Shown here piece by piece: positions 1-11,096 of a stretch of 64,000 nucleotides of DNA. The notes beneath the pieces are model-generated. The model was given only the letters and a program-made list of their open reading frames with translations. It searched no databases and was not told where the DNA came from. Position 1 is the first letter of the stretch. The number at the start of each line of letters is the position of its first letter. Position numbers and translations under genes: made by a program. The DNA comes from Limnomonas spitsbergensis (taxonomy: Eukaryota > Chlorophyta > Chlorophyceae > Chlamydomonadales). The stretch lies in contig JAYJMM010000119.1 of NCBI GenBank assembly GCA_037349105.1, forward strand, positions 3,669,001 through 3,733,000, in the 5' to 3' direction.

Positions 1-572
1 AATCTAATTACTGTAACCCCTGTAATGCATTAGACCACTGTCATTGTCGTCTCCTGCTTTGAGGAGATTTAAGTGGCCGATGGTGCGCAAGAAGGCATCG
101 GGCTAGATCCATATAAAAATGCGCATACAAACATGACCATATCTGGTTGTACAGAGCGTACAACCCTTAAACCCGTGTCCATAGCTGCTTACAGCAATCC
201 TTAAAAAATTATCCGTATACTGATTAGAGAAATATAGCAAACGGTCAGCCAAGCACCAACTGAGACTGGGCATCAGCATGCAAACAATTTACAATTGAAG
301 CCATGTGTATCAAGAAGAACACCGCAGAACCCCAGCAGCGGATGGAAATCAGGATCACAGTAAATGAAAGGGGAAATCACAATATCAACAGCATGTCAGG
401 CCTTGCCATGACGAGGCTGTTTTTGACCCTTTCCTCATCCATGCTGACCAATGGACAAGACCCGGGTGGACGGTCCATGCATGATCGCATGATTGCATGG
501 CATGCATGAGATCCAATTCTGGGCCGTTTGACCCTCAACATGGGCAGCAGCGTATGAGGTATCAGGACATAC

Positions 573-909
573 CAAGTATTGCCGAATAGGTGCAGCTTGA
601 AGATTCAGTTTCTTGTGTACGTTGAGAGCCGCTACTTCAGCTGCCTTCACCTGTTTTCGCCATGCAGATCAGCATGTCAACATGCCGATGTCGTCTAATA
701 TAACACGAAATCCTCATCAAAATTCTTACCGCTGCAGGTGTCTGAATGAAGGGAGGAGCTTCGGCTTGAACCTCAGGAGGACCAGGTTCAGACGTGTCCA
801 TGTTCGCACCGGGAGCTATAAAAATAAAATCAATGAATCAGGAGCTATCGATAGAAACACGGTCCAATGCTATCTAAGGCTGATGTGACGGACCTGCTTC
901 GTCGGCCAT
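573..909 (-). CDS. DPY-30-like protein, 5' part (continues off the left edge)
   Basis: Three exons on the minus strand join in phase: 909-894 (ATG, MADEA), 815-730 and 650-573. The N-terminus is short, acidic and proline-rich. It leads into VKAAEVAALNVH and then LNLQAAPIRQYL, which closely resembles the start of the DPY-30 dimerisation helix (family pattern P-[IV]-R-x-YL). The exon ends exactly there at a good donor (GTATGT). The second half of the motif (the VVP-LL-GL and ERP part) was not found in 1-572, so the last exon(s) should lie outside the window. DPY-30 proteins are small docking subunits of COMPASS histone methyltransferases and of some axonemal complexes. The family call rests on a dozen residues plus the exon phasing. 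The gene is divergent from the AspRS gene. Confidence 0.5.
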
Positions 910-1170
910 TATATGTTCAAGCCTCTTGAAACAAGTAGGCAAATTTTGAACAAGAGACAGCGTAAGACTAGAGATACAGTTCCATACGGACGCGTGACAG
1001 TATTCAGAATTCGGAACATGTACGGTTAGGTGGTTGGCCTGTGTTCAGCAGGTTCTCCTCAACTCTCAATTGTCTCCCCTGGGATCCCTGTCGGATCTAT
1101 CCTGGCGCTTTCTTTTCGTAGACTCGCATTCCCTCGATTTTTTAGTAGGCTCTCGTCTCAGCTTCTCAGG
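910..1170. promoter_or_regulatory. Shared intergenic promoter region (DPY-30-like / AspRS)
   Basis: This is the only DNA between two divergent start codons, so both promoters must lie here. No TATA box or repeated operator stands out. Positions 1030-1170 are also open in frame with AspRS and may be translated (see findings). Confidence 0.4.
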
Positions 1171-4100
1171 ATGAGCACGGAGGAGGCCAACGTAGCAACC
1201 CTGAGTATCGGGGATGCCAATCCCGGGCGATCTGAGGAGGAGAAGGCGGCTAAAAAGGCTGCCAAGGCCGCTGAAAAAGCTGCCAAGGAGGTTGATAAGG
1301 CTGCCAAGGCAAGTGCCTGTGCTGTCGACACGTACCAGCAGCGTTTCATCTAAGTGTTTCTGCAGGCTGCCATGCGAGGAGTGAAGCAGGCCGCATCCAC
1401 TAGCGCCGATCCCGACGACCCCCTGAAGGAGCAGTACGGTGACATGGAAATGGTACAAAGTAAAACCTCGAACACCAAGAGCTTTATCAAGGTTGAGGAC
1501 CTCAGCATCGACATGAAGGGTCAGCGGGTAAGTTGCTTGCATTTGTTATGAGCTCACAGCCAGGTCACCTGCGTTTTCCAGCATGGTTGCATGGCCACAT
1601 GGCTGAATGGTGTTTCAGCTGCCCGATGGAGGAGCCAGCTTGCTTTCTGGTGCTCCACTGCACAGGTTCTGATTCGCAGCCGCATCCACAACGTGCGAAG
1701 CAAAGGGAAATCAGCATTCCTAGTGCTCCGTCAACGGACCGACACAGTCCAGGTGAGGTGCATTTGTTCAGTAGCAGTGCTAAGTAACGGGCTGGGATAG
1801 CTGATTTTGGTAGCGGGGTTCAGTGGTAGGGCTCAGTAGGGGGCTGAGAAGTGGGATTGAGTAGTGGGATTGAGTAGAGGGGCTGAGTAGTGGGCCTGAG
1901 TAGAGGGGCTGAGTAGTGGGGCTGAGTAGTGGGGCTGAGTAGAGGGGCTGAGTAGAGGGGCTGAGTAGAGGGGTTGAGTAGTGGGGCTGAGTAGAGGGGC
2001 TGAGTAGAGGGGCTGAGTAGTGGGGCTGAGTAGTGGGGCTGAGTAGAGGGGCTGAGTAGAGGGGCTGAGTAGAGGGGCTGAGTAGTGGGGTTGAGTAGAG
2101 GGGCTGAGTAGAGGGGCTGAGTAGAGGGGCTGAGTAGAGGGGCTGAGTAGAGGGGTTGAGTAGTGGGGCTGAGTAGAGGGGCTGAGTAGAGGGGCTGAGT
2201 AGAGGGGCTGAGTAGAGGGGCTGAGTAGAGGGGCTGAGTAGTGGGGCTGAGTAGTGGGGCTGAGTAGTGGGGCTGAGTAGAGGGGCTGAGTAGAGGGGCT
2301 GAGTAGAGGGGCTGAGTAGAGGGGCTGAGTAGAGGGGCTGAGTAGAGGGGCTGAGTAGAGGGGCTGAGTAGAGGGGCTGAGTAGTGGGGCTGAGTAGTGG
2401 GGCTGAGTAGTGGGGCTGAGTAGTGGGGTTGAGTAGAGGGGCTGAGTAGAGGGGCTGAGTAGAGGGGCTGAGTAGTGGGGTTGAGTAGAGGGGCTGAGTA
2501 GAGGGGCAGAGTAGAGGGGCTGAGTAGTGGGGCTGAGTAGAGGGGCTGAGTAGTGGGGCTGAGTAGAGGGGCTGAGTAGTGGGGCTGATTAGAGGGGCTG
2601 AGTAGTGGGGCTGAGTAGAGGGGCTGAGTAGAGGGGCTGAGTAGAGGGGTTGAGTAGATTGGCTGAGTAGAGGGGCTGAGTAGAGGGGCTGAGTAGTGGG
2701 GCTGAGGAGTGGGGCTGAGTAGAGGGGCTGAGTAGAGGGGCTGAGTAGAGGGGCTGAGTAGTGGGGCTGAGTAGTGGGGCTGAGTAGAGGGGCTGGGTAG
2801 TGGGGCTGAGTAGTGGGGCTGAGTAGAGGGGCTGAGTAGAGGGGCTGAGTAGAGGGGCTGAGTAGAGGGGCTGAGTAGTGGGGCTGAGTAGAGGGGCTGA
2901 GTAGTGGGGCTGAGTAGTGGGGCTGAGTAGTGGGGCTGAGTAGTGGGGCTGAGTAGAGGGGCTGGGTAGTGGGGCTGAGTAGAGGGGCTGAGTAATGGGG
3001 CTGAGTATTGGGGCTGAGTAGAGGGGCTGAGTGGAGGGGCTGGGTAGAGGGGCTGAGTAGAGGGGCTGAGTAGTGGGGCTGAGTAGAGGGGCTGAGTAGT
3101 GGGGCTGAGTAGTGGGGTTGAGTAGAGGGGCTGAGTAGAGGGGCTGAGTAGAGGGGCTGAGTAGAGGGGCTGAGTAGAGGGGTTGAGTAGTGGGGCTGAG
3201 TAGAGGGGCTGAGTAGAGGGGCTGAGTAGAGGGGCTGAGTAGTGGGGCTGAGTAGAGGGGCTGAGTAGAGGGGCTGAGTAGAGGGGCTGAGTAGAGGGGC
3301 TGGGTAGTGGGGCTGAGTAGTGGGGCTGAGTAGAGGGGCTGAGTAGAGGGGCTGAGTAGTGGGGCTGAGGAGTGGGGCTGAGTAGAGGGGCTGCGTAGTG
3401 GGGCTGAGTAGTGGGGCTGAGTAGAGTGGCTGAGTAGTGGGGCTGAGTAGTGGGGCTGAGTAGTGGGGCTGAGTAGAGGGGCTGAGTAGAGGGGCTGAGT
3501 AGTGGGGCTGAGTAGAGGGGCTGAGTAGAGGGGCTGAGTAGAGGGGCTGAGTAGAGGGGCTGAGTAGTGGGGCTGAGTAGAGGGGCTGAGTAGTGGGGCT
3601 GAGTAGAGGGGCTGAGTAGAGGGGCTGAGTTGTGGGGCTGAGTAGTGGGGCTGAGTAGTGGGGTTGAGTAGAGGGGCTGAGTAGAGGGGCTGAGTAGAGG
3701 GGCTGAGTAGAGGGGCTGAGTAGAGGGGTTGAGTAGTGGGGCTGAGTAGAGGGGCTGAGTAGAGGGGCTGAGTAGAGGGGCTGAGTAGTGGGGCTGAGTA
3801 GAGGGGCTGCGTAGTGGGGCTGAGTAGTGGGGCTGAGTAGAGGGGCTGAGTAGTGGGGCTGAGTAGTGGGGCTGAGTAGTGGGGCTGAGTAGAGGGGCTG
3901 AGTAGAGGGGCTGAGTAGTGGGGCTGAGTAGAGGGGCTGAGTAGAGGGGCTGAGTAGAGGGGCTGAGTAGAGGGGCTGAGTAGTGGGGCTGAGTAGAGGG
4001 GCTGAGTAGTGGGGCTGAGTAGAGGGGCTGAGTAGAGGGGCTGAGTTGTGGGGCTGAGTAGTGGGGTTGAGTAGTGGGGCTGGGTAGTGGGGCTGAGTGG

Positions 4101-7100
4101 CAAGGCTAACATGATAAAGCGTCCTTACGTGAAGCCTTTAGAATATTGTTTGATGATGGAACCTCCTCCATGCAACACTCGACTACTGTTGAAAGGTGTC
4201 ACCCCCCCGGATACAGGCGTTAATGTGGTGAATGTGTGATGTTTAAGACGACATCTAGCTGTTCACCCATCTTGATTAAAGAACCATGGATGCAATATTT
4301 AGCTGTTGCTGACTGTTAAACTGCCTTCATTAAACATTCCTGTTTGCAATGTTTGGCTGCTTCTGACTTTTCAAACTTCCTGGATGCAGGCGCTCATGTT
4401 CGCTGACGATACCACTGTCAGCAAGGGCATGGTGAAGTATGCCTCACAGATCACGCGCGAGTCCATTGCGGATGTGGGCGGCATCATCAGTGTCCCTGAA
4501 GCCCCCATTGAGGGCTGCTCACAGACCCTGGTAGGAGCATAGGGGTTTAGGGTTTGTTGAGGGCTGCTCACAGACCCTGGTAGGAGCATAGGGTTTAGGG
4601 TTTGTTGAGGGCTGCTCACAGACCCTGGTAGGAGCATAGGGTTCAGGCTTTGTTGAGGGCTGCTCACAGACCCTGGTAGGAGCATAGGGGTTTAGGGTTT
4701 GTTGAGGGCTGCTCACAGACCCTGAACCCTGAACCCTTTGTCCTTTAGGTCAGAAAATTAGGTAAATCTTTACTGTCAAGCAATGCTGGTTTTAATACCA
4801 GAATGCGGAGATAATCAAGTAAATCGAAATGACTACATCAGTGCTGGTGATTCTTGCGCATGTCAGTGATCCATGTTCATGCCAGTACTTTTGCACGCGC
4901 CTGATGTGCGAGATTGCTCATGTGCATGCCTGTACATGGCTCATGTGCTGAGGCCTCTTGTGCCCCTCAGGTGGAGCTGCGTGTGGACTACATCAAGGTG
5001 GTCAGCCGTGCTTCTGTGATGCCGTTCGAGATCACCGATGCAGCGCGCTCTGAGGTGCGACCCTACGATACCCCCATGCCTCTATATTCCTCCATACCTG
5101 CATGCTCCCATACCTCATGATTCCGTTTGGAACCACTAATGCAGCACGCTCTGAGGTGAGAACATACCTCCATACCTTCATGCCGTGCCTCCTCTGTGAT
5201 GCCGTTTGTAATGAAATCACCGATGCAGCACATTCCAAAGTGGGATCCAGCCAGGACTTCTCCGTGCACAGCATCAGATCACCTCGGACTCCACCTTTCG
5301 TTATTTGGCATGCATCCTGCTGCCCACGGTACACATTCATGCACGGGACTGATTGTTTTCTTTGCTCTTGCTGGACAACTGCCTCATAAAAGTGTTTATG
5401 GAGTGCCTGGCAGACCACCTTTGCGGGGCGGCTGGGTGGCCACCATAGGGCGAATTGCGAGTTTGGGACCCCACCTTGACCGGCCGATGGCAGGCGGCCC
5501 TGGCAGCAGGATATGCTGCACCAGGCCCACACTGGCGAAGGCTGTGATGTAGCAATATAGTATTTTTACATCTGACGCACCCTACCATCCTCCCTGCTGT
5601 GTGCTCCCCTTGCTGGCCTGCTGGACCCCTCCCACCACCAGGAGGAGATCAAGGCTGCTGAGGCTCGTGGGGAGAAGATGGCGACAGTGAGCCAGGACAT
5701 TCGGTTGGACAACCGCTTCCTAGACCTCAGGACGCCTGCCAACCAGGCAATCTTTAAGGTCCAAAGTGGAGTGTGCCAGGTACGAGCAGGGGTATGACTA
5801 GACATATGATGTAAGGTGTGGCCAGGGGTATGACCCCAGGTATGAACAGGAATATTACCCAGATAAGAACTGGGGTAGGGTTTCAGGTATGGCCCAAGGT
5901 GTGAACAGACGTATGACCTCAGGTATGTATGGGAGCCTGACGAATCTGCTAATTGGCACTGCTTGCTAGGGACCTCTTTGCCCTACGCACCTACTCCCCT
6001 CAGAGCGGTTCCTAGCAGCTGTCCAAGGGGTTCCTGTGGGGCCAAAGCCTCCAAGGGATCCACTCCCCCAAGCTAAGTCACATTGCTCAATCATGAATGA
6101 AGAAAGAAAGAATATGCCCTGATGCCCTGATTAAGGCCTCTATCATGACCTCTATCCTCCTCCCCCTCCTCCCCCTTGTGTGTTTGCCCCTTGCAGCTCT
6201 TCAAGGAGGTGCTCCTGGGCGAGGGCTTCCAAGAGATCCATTCCCCTAAGCTGATTGCTGGAGCCAGTGAGGGCGGGGCCTCTGTTTTCAAGCTGGACTA
6301 CAAGGGGATCCCAGCTTGCCTGGCGCAGTCGCCGCAGCTATACAAGCAGATGGCCATCTGCGCCGACCTTGAGCGAGTGTTCGAGATTGGCCCTGTGTTC
6401 AGGTGATGGGGGATGTGAGCCTGAGAGAACTGATTGAGTTCGGTGCTTCGGGCTTTTGAGCCTTGGAATGAGAAGGCTGGGATGGCTAGGCTTGCCCTAG
6501 GCAGACCTTTCATGCAGTTTGTTTGGAGAGTGTTTCCGCTGCTGCTGCTTCCCTGCAACATATTTCTTCATCTGTGTGTTGCAGAGCTGAGGATTCGTTC
6601 ACACACCGCCACCTCTGCGAGTTCACGGTGAGTAGCCAATTGAGCAATGGGGTATCAGGGTCAGCTCTTCTCCTGTTGACCTGTGTGTGCCCACTGCACA
6701 ATTCCAGCGGACCTTCCACTGTTATGTATTGGTGTTGTTCACATGTATTTTAGGGTGGTTTGGCCTCCAGGTCTGCTACGATCAGTAGGGCTTGATGCTG
6801 TAAGCCCTGCTGCTCTGGCCGCCGAACATTGACCGGTCAAGGTCTTGTCCTGATGGGTCCAGTGGTGGCCGCCCGACAGCCCTTTATTGGCGGCCAGTTG
6901 CCCACTAAATAAACTCTGGCGTCGTTTTCTGCCCAGGGTTTGGATTTTGAGATGCAGATCTACGAGCACTACTTTGAGGTCATGGACATGATTGAGAAGG
7001 TGTTTGCACACATCTTCAATGGCCTGGCCACACGATTCAGTAAGTCGGGAGATTGACAAGGTTACCAATGACCTATTCCATGGCCTGGCTAAAGGATACA

Positions 7101-8707
7101 TGTAGTCAAGGAAATCATAAGGTGTTCTTCAAAGGTGGTCTGGTGCGCATTAAAATAAAAAAACGATGACTCAACTATGAATGGATGACGGTGGATGAGT
7201 GGGATGACACAGGAATGCAGAATATCAAAATGTGCGCTATGTTTTTGCTTTGGGACCCCTTGGCTGTAAAGAGACCAGATACTCTACTCCCTTCATGCAA
7301 TCCTCCATACCCTCCTCCCCCCCCTTGTAGGTAAGGAGCTTTCTGTGATCTCGCAGCAGTTCCCGTTTGAGCTGCCGGTCTTCAAGCCGGTGCGCCTCAC
7401 CTTCCCTGAGGGCATCAAGATGCTGCAAGACTCGGGATACCCGGATGTGAGTTTTCTGTCTCCTGCAAAGCATCGCATCGAATGCCCAACACACCATCTG
7501 CAGCTTCCCCGAAATCTCCATCTCCATGAAAGGCTGAGGTCCACCTCTGTAGCTGAGCTGCTATTTGGATGGATGTAGGAATGCTGAACCCAAGTTCCTG
7601 TCTCTTTCTTGTTTAGGTGGACCCTCTTGGTGACCTCAACACAGCTTCTGAGCGGCACCTGGGTGCTCTGGTGAAGCAAAAGTACGGCACGGACTTTTAC
7701 ATCCTTCACAGGCAAGCTTTGGGGCAGGTGTCTTCATAGCCTCAAGAGTTCATTGATGCGGTTGGAAGCAATGGGCTCGTCTGCTGAGCCCAGGTTCTCA
7801 CCTACACCAGAACACTATGGTTTGCAATTTGGTTCAACAGGGCAGCCGAGCAGAGCACTCCTAGCACTGATCATGAATACGCAAGCTGGTCCTTACCTGC
7901 CTGCTTCATAACCTCCCTTGATAGCATGTCAATCTGCTCAGGGGGTCAGGAATCTATTGAGTCCAGGATGGGGCAGGACTATCAGTCTGTTATTAATAAA
8001 GACTCCACCCTGAGGTGTGGATTAAGAAAGCCACCCGTTCGACCGTAGCACTAGGTAGGCTACCATAAACAGTCTGTTCCTGATATAGCTAACTGTCTGG
8101 CCTTTTAGTTATTACTTAATAAATATTGACTGCTCACATACTTAGCCAAGTAGGCCTGCCAGCTTGCCTGATGAGTTTCCCCCTGATGACCTATTTACCT
8201 CCCTCTGCCCTCAGATACCCGTCCTCTGTGCGCCCCTTCTACACGATGCCGTGCTCTGACGACTCTCAGTACAGCAACTCCTACGACGTCTTCATCCGAG
8301 GGGAAGAGATCATCTCGGGAGCCCAGAGGGTGCACGACCCAGACATGCTCACAGGTGCGCGCATGGCTAGGCTGACTTGCATGCTTCGCTTGGTTGAATC
8401 TGTAAACTTTGTAGCACACATTTGTCTACCAACCCTACTGAATTATAAACAAAACAGCTCTTGGTCTAGGCTTCCTCTGTTTGTCCAGATCTTTAGACTC
8501 CCACACCACACACTTGCAGAACGAGCCATCGCCTGTGGTATCGAGGTGGACACCATCAAGTCATACATAGACTCGTTCAGGTACGGCGCCCCGCCCCATG
8601 GCGGCGCTGGCGTTGGCATGGAGCGTGTGGTCATGTTGTACTGCGGTCTGGACAACATCAGGAAGACGTCCCTGTTCCCCCACGATCCCAAGAGGTTGAC
8701 GCCCTAA
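1171..8707 (+). CDS. Aspartyl-tRNA synthetase, cytosolic eukaryotic type
   Basis: It charges tRNA-Asp with aspartate. Thirteen exons: 1171-1308, 1366-1527, 1666-1752, 4390-4530, 4971-5054, 5642-5779, 6197-6402, 6585-6627, 6937-7039, 7331-7446, 7617-7711, 8215-8354, 8520-8707 (546 aa). The order is a lysine/alanine-rich N-terminal helix, an OB-fold anticodon domain ([17 protein letters not shown]), then the class II core. Motif 1 lies around [16 protein letters not shown]. The aspartate-site sequence [10 protein letters not shown], motif 2 ([17 protein letters not shown]) and motif 3 ([16 protein letters not shown]) are intact. It ends [11 protein letters not shown], the usual terminus of this family. 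Introns 1 and 11 use GC donors (1309 and 7712). Exons 4 and 5 have tandemly copied donor regions. An upstream in-frame ATG at 1030 would add 47 basic residues. The family assignment is very secure and the exact start is less so. Confidence 0.95.
1815..4100. repeat. 13-bp minisatellite in AspRS intron 3
   Basis: About 175 tandem copies of GAGTAGAGGGGCT, with a frequent variant in which the A of AGAGG is T (GAGTAGTGGGGCT). Copies are interrupted only by point changes such as ATTG or GAGGAG. It fills nearly all of a 2,637-bp intron. Thirteen is not a multiple of three and the reverse unit has no stop in any frame, so a 507-codon antisense ORF with a 13-residue period appears (2589-4112). That ORF is a by-product, not a gene. 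Confidence 0.97.
4504..4735 (+). repeat. 48/49-bp tandem repeat copying the 3' end of AspRS exon 4 and its donor
   Basis: Four and a half units begin with the last bases of exon 4 (GGGCTGCTCACAGACCCTG) and continue through the donor GTAGGAGC into TTTAGGG-like sequence. The true exon end is taken as 4530. The other copies lie in the intron. Confidence 0.9.
5010..5250 (+). repeat. Triplicated end of AspRS exon 5 with donor
   Basis: The exon end at 5010-5054 (coding ...[12 protein letters not shown]) and its GTG donor are followed in the intron by two diverged copies, about 5113-5180 and 5183-5250. The middle copy keeps an excellent donor (GAGGTGAGAA). Confidence 0.85.
5395..5550 (-). repeat. 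Dispersed intronic repeat, copy 1 (reverse)
   Basis: The reverse complement carries the family landmarks GGCCGGTCAAGGT, GGTGGCCACCCAGCCGCC and AAAGGTGGTCTG. It lies in AspRS intron 5. Confidence 0.7.
6770..6922 (+). repeat. Dispersed intronic repeat, copy 2 (forward)
   Basis: AspRS intron 8. It reads AAGCCCTGCTGCT, GACCGGTCAAGGTCTTGTCC, CAGTGGTGGCCGCCCG and ends CACTAAATAAACTCTGG. A fragment of the same 3' end (AAAGGTGGTCTGGTGCGCAT) recurs near 7132-7155. Confidence 0.75.
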
Positions 8708-9031
8708 GCTGCGTGCTGGGTGTTTGGCAGGCCGATAGTTGACGCCGTATTCTGTACTTCAGATTAGTTTACAGGGGAGGGACTGCCATGATTCATCCGG
8801 ATCCTTTACACAAATTTGCATGGTTTTCACGGAACAAAGTTACAAACTCTGGATACAATCTTGTGACGAATAATGCAGTGAACTGATGTCAACGTAATAG
8901 ACCTCTGGGCCCTGCTAAAAAGGCTCAGCCGCGTGGGCGCCTAACAGTGAACTGATGTGAATGTAGCAGAACTCTGCAGCAGAATGTGGTTCTTTCATTT
9001 GCTTCGAAGCAAAATGGTATCATTGACTGGC
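8708..9031. other. Intergenic region between AspRS and PSMB6 (convergent genes)
   Basis: The AspRS and PSMB6 3' ends face each other across 324 bp. It contains a ~68-bp partial tandem duplication (8877-8965, CAGTGAACTGATGT twice) that holds a segment also found near 23060. A minus-strand TGTAA at 8842-8846 could be the PSMB6 poly(A) signal. No coding region was recognised. Confidence 0.5.
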
Positions 9032-10768
9032 TTAGATTCTTGCTCCAGCCATTTCCCCGTACGTTGTTGGGACCTGCACAGACAATGAAGCAGATGAGGT
9101 GTCAAGTAATGAAACATAATTAGCAATGAGGCTGGCAACGCTGTGCTGAAGAGCAAAGCATGAATTGCAAATTACAGAGCACACTTGGCAGTCTGTGGGC
9201 CTACCTCGCCGCCAGGCAGGAAGTCTCGTCTCACGCCATCAGCATCGATGGTGACAGTCCTAATGCAACCGCCAGAGGATGCATCTCGGGCCATAGCGAA
9301 ACTGAGCGCCTTGATGACGAATGCCTTGGCCTCCACCTCGCTCATGTCTGTCCTCCAGTACTGTAATACAGACACACGGATGCGAGAGCAATTAAGATTG
9401 GATGTAAATCTGTAAATGACTACAAGATGAGGCCCTCATGATGGGCAGTGCAGGTCAGGTCAGACTGGGCAGAGGAGCATTAGCAGAAGGCAGCCCCATT
9501 CCTCATGCCCTAGATCTCCGCACACCTTTCAAATAATTCATGCCGTTATGAGATTATCAGGCATCCCCAGTTATCCCTGGACAACACGCCCTACTCTTCA
9601 TACTCTTCAGGCACACATGCTGTTGAGTTGAATACGGTACCGTATTACATGGATGCACTTCATGTCCAAAATTTATTCAGGCCTAAAAGTCATACCTTGT
9701 CAAAGAACCCATAAATGTACGCTGATCCAGAGCCTCCCATTGCGTAAGGTGCTTGCATCGAAGTTCCGCCCAGCGGCACCCCCCAGATGGTGCCTCCATT
9801 TGTCTTGTCCCAGCCGGCAATGATGAGGCCAGCCTGCAGGTTGTCCTTGTTCTGGTACGCCAGGTTGGTTGCAAGACGCGCCGCAACCTTGACACTGATC
9901 TCCTCTCCCTCTTCTGACTGGTGTTGAGCGATGTCTGCAGGGCGTGCAGAGCATGCATGTCATGCTTACTTAACGCACGGAAGCTATAATTCAGCCACAA
10001 CACAGCCTACAGCTGGGGTGGCCCGAGGCTGCTCTCTACCACCTCTGCTGACTGATGCTGAGCAATGTCTGCAGGGCATGCAGAACAATGCTTATTTCAG
10101 GGTGCTTCAGCAACCCTGAAATAGCCACGCGTTAACGTAGGATCCAACAAAGCAGACACTTTTTACCAACAGCAGCATTTAGCTAAATTGCGGCCTACGA
10201 CCAGCATGGCCTGGAGCAGGAAGGCCTATTGCTTGGGCCACTGGCCATAGGCCGGTCAAGATTTCGTCCCCATTGACCCTAGAGGCGGTTGCCCAGCGGC
10301 CTGCATAAGGTGATTTGATGCGCACTGAAAGAAGCTCTGGTGCACGGTACGTGCTACAATGTCTACTTCATGATGCTCATGCAGCAGTTCATCGGGAGGT
10401 GGTCAGCTAAAGCATTCACTTACACAGCTGGACGTAGCTGGAGATGGCTTGTGTGTCCGCTGCTGATCCAGATCTAAGAATGTAAACTTTATCGGCCAGT
10501 GGCGTGATCTGCATGGGGAGGACCAGCATGAGCATGTGTTACGGGGTCATGGACCTGGGCGGCACATGCAGGACCCGGAAGCCAACAGTTTTTTTACCTT
10601 ATCTGCCACCCTGTTTGCAATGTAGCTGCCTGTGCTCGTGCGTGAATCAGCCCCGAGGATAACACCGCCCTTGTATGTCACAGCAACGATGGAAGTACCC
10701 ATAGAAACTGCGTCTGTTTTGCTAGATGCATCAAGCGCACGACACGTGGTGGGCATGTAGGACACCAT
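9032..10768 (-). CDS. 20S proteasome subunit beta-1 (beta type-6)
   Basis: This is the caspase-like catalytic beta subunit of the 20S core, acting in cytosol and nucleus. Five exons on the minus strand: 10768-10598, 10508-10424, 9934-9696, 9360-9205, 9073-9032 (230 aa). A 22-residue propeptide ends VSMG, followed by the catalytic Thr1 of [19 protein letters not shown]. Lys33 lies in NRVADK and the SGSAADTQ loop is present. Later conserved blocks are [22 protein letters not shown] and [13 protein letters not shown]. For the last exon I chose the splice 9205/9073, giving [12 protein letters not shown], which matches the family C-terminus better than reading on to a stop at 9172. It is divergent from the orphan gene at 11097. 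The identity is firm. Confidence 0.93.
10035..10095 (-). repeat. Intronic copy of a PSMB6 acceptor plus exon start
   Basis: On the minus strand the acceptor and start of exon 3 (CCCTGCAG/ACATCGCTCAACA, at 9934) is repeated about 115 bp upstream as CCCTGCAG/ACATTGCTCAGCA. It resembles a decayed duplicate of the 3' splice site and exon start. Confidence 0.75.
10179..10346 (+). repeat. Dispersed intronic repeat, copy 3 (forward)
   Basis: PSMB6 intron 2, antisense to the gene. It reads TTGCTTGGGCCACTGGCC, ATAGGCCGGTCAAG, then GCGCACTGAA and GAAGCTCTGGTGCA. Confidence 0.75.
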
Positions 10769-11096
10769 TTGCTCAGAAGTCGGATCTGTTGCCGGTATGT
10801 TTTGAGTTGGTGAAGTTACAATGTGATAGTTTACAAATATGTCTTCCTGTAATTGAATTCACCACTGGTGCAGAGCGTTTGATCTGCGTGACGTGATTCC
10901 AGTAATCTGCAGTACGGGAACCCTGAAAACACATCCCTTAAGGACGTATGCGTATGCTACGAATTGTGACCCCATTGCTACCCCTGAGAGCGAAGCAAAA
11001 GCCGCGACCTATCACAACAAACTGTTCGAATTTGTCTCTGACAGGGGCTGAGAGGTTAGGGGTCACCTATCGAGTGTACCGCGGCCCGAAGGAAGG
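10769..11096. promoter_or_regulatory. Divergent promoter region, PSMB6 / orphan gene
   Basis: These 328 bp separate two head-to-head start codons. No specific element was recognised. Confidence 0.4.

Noticed and set aside
2589..4112. 507-codon ORF on the minus strand
   Set aside because: It consists only of the 13-bp minisatellite read in reverse. Its 13-residue period equals three DNA units, and it lies within an AspRS intron.
9172..9204. Direct read-through C-terminus of PSMB6 (GPQTAKCAL)
   Set aside because: Splicing at 9204 to 9073 gives [12 protein letters not shown], which aligns better with the family end, has good splice signals, and uses a downstream exon in phase.
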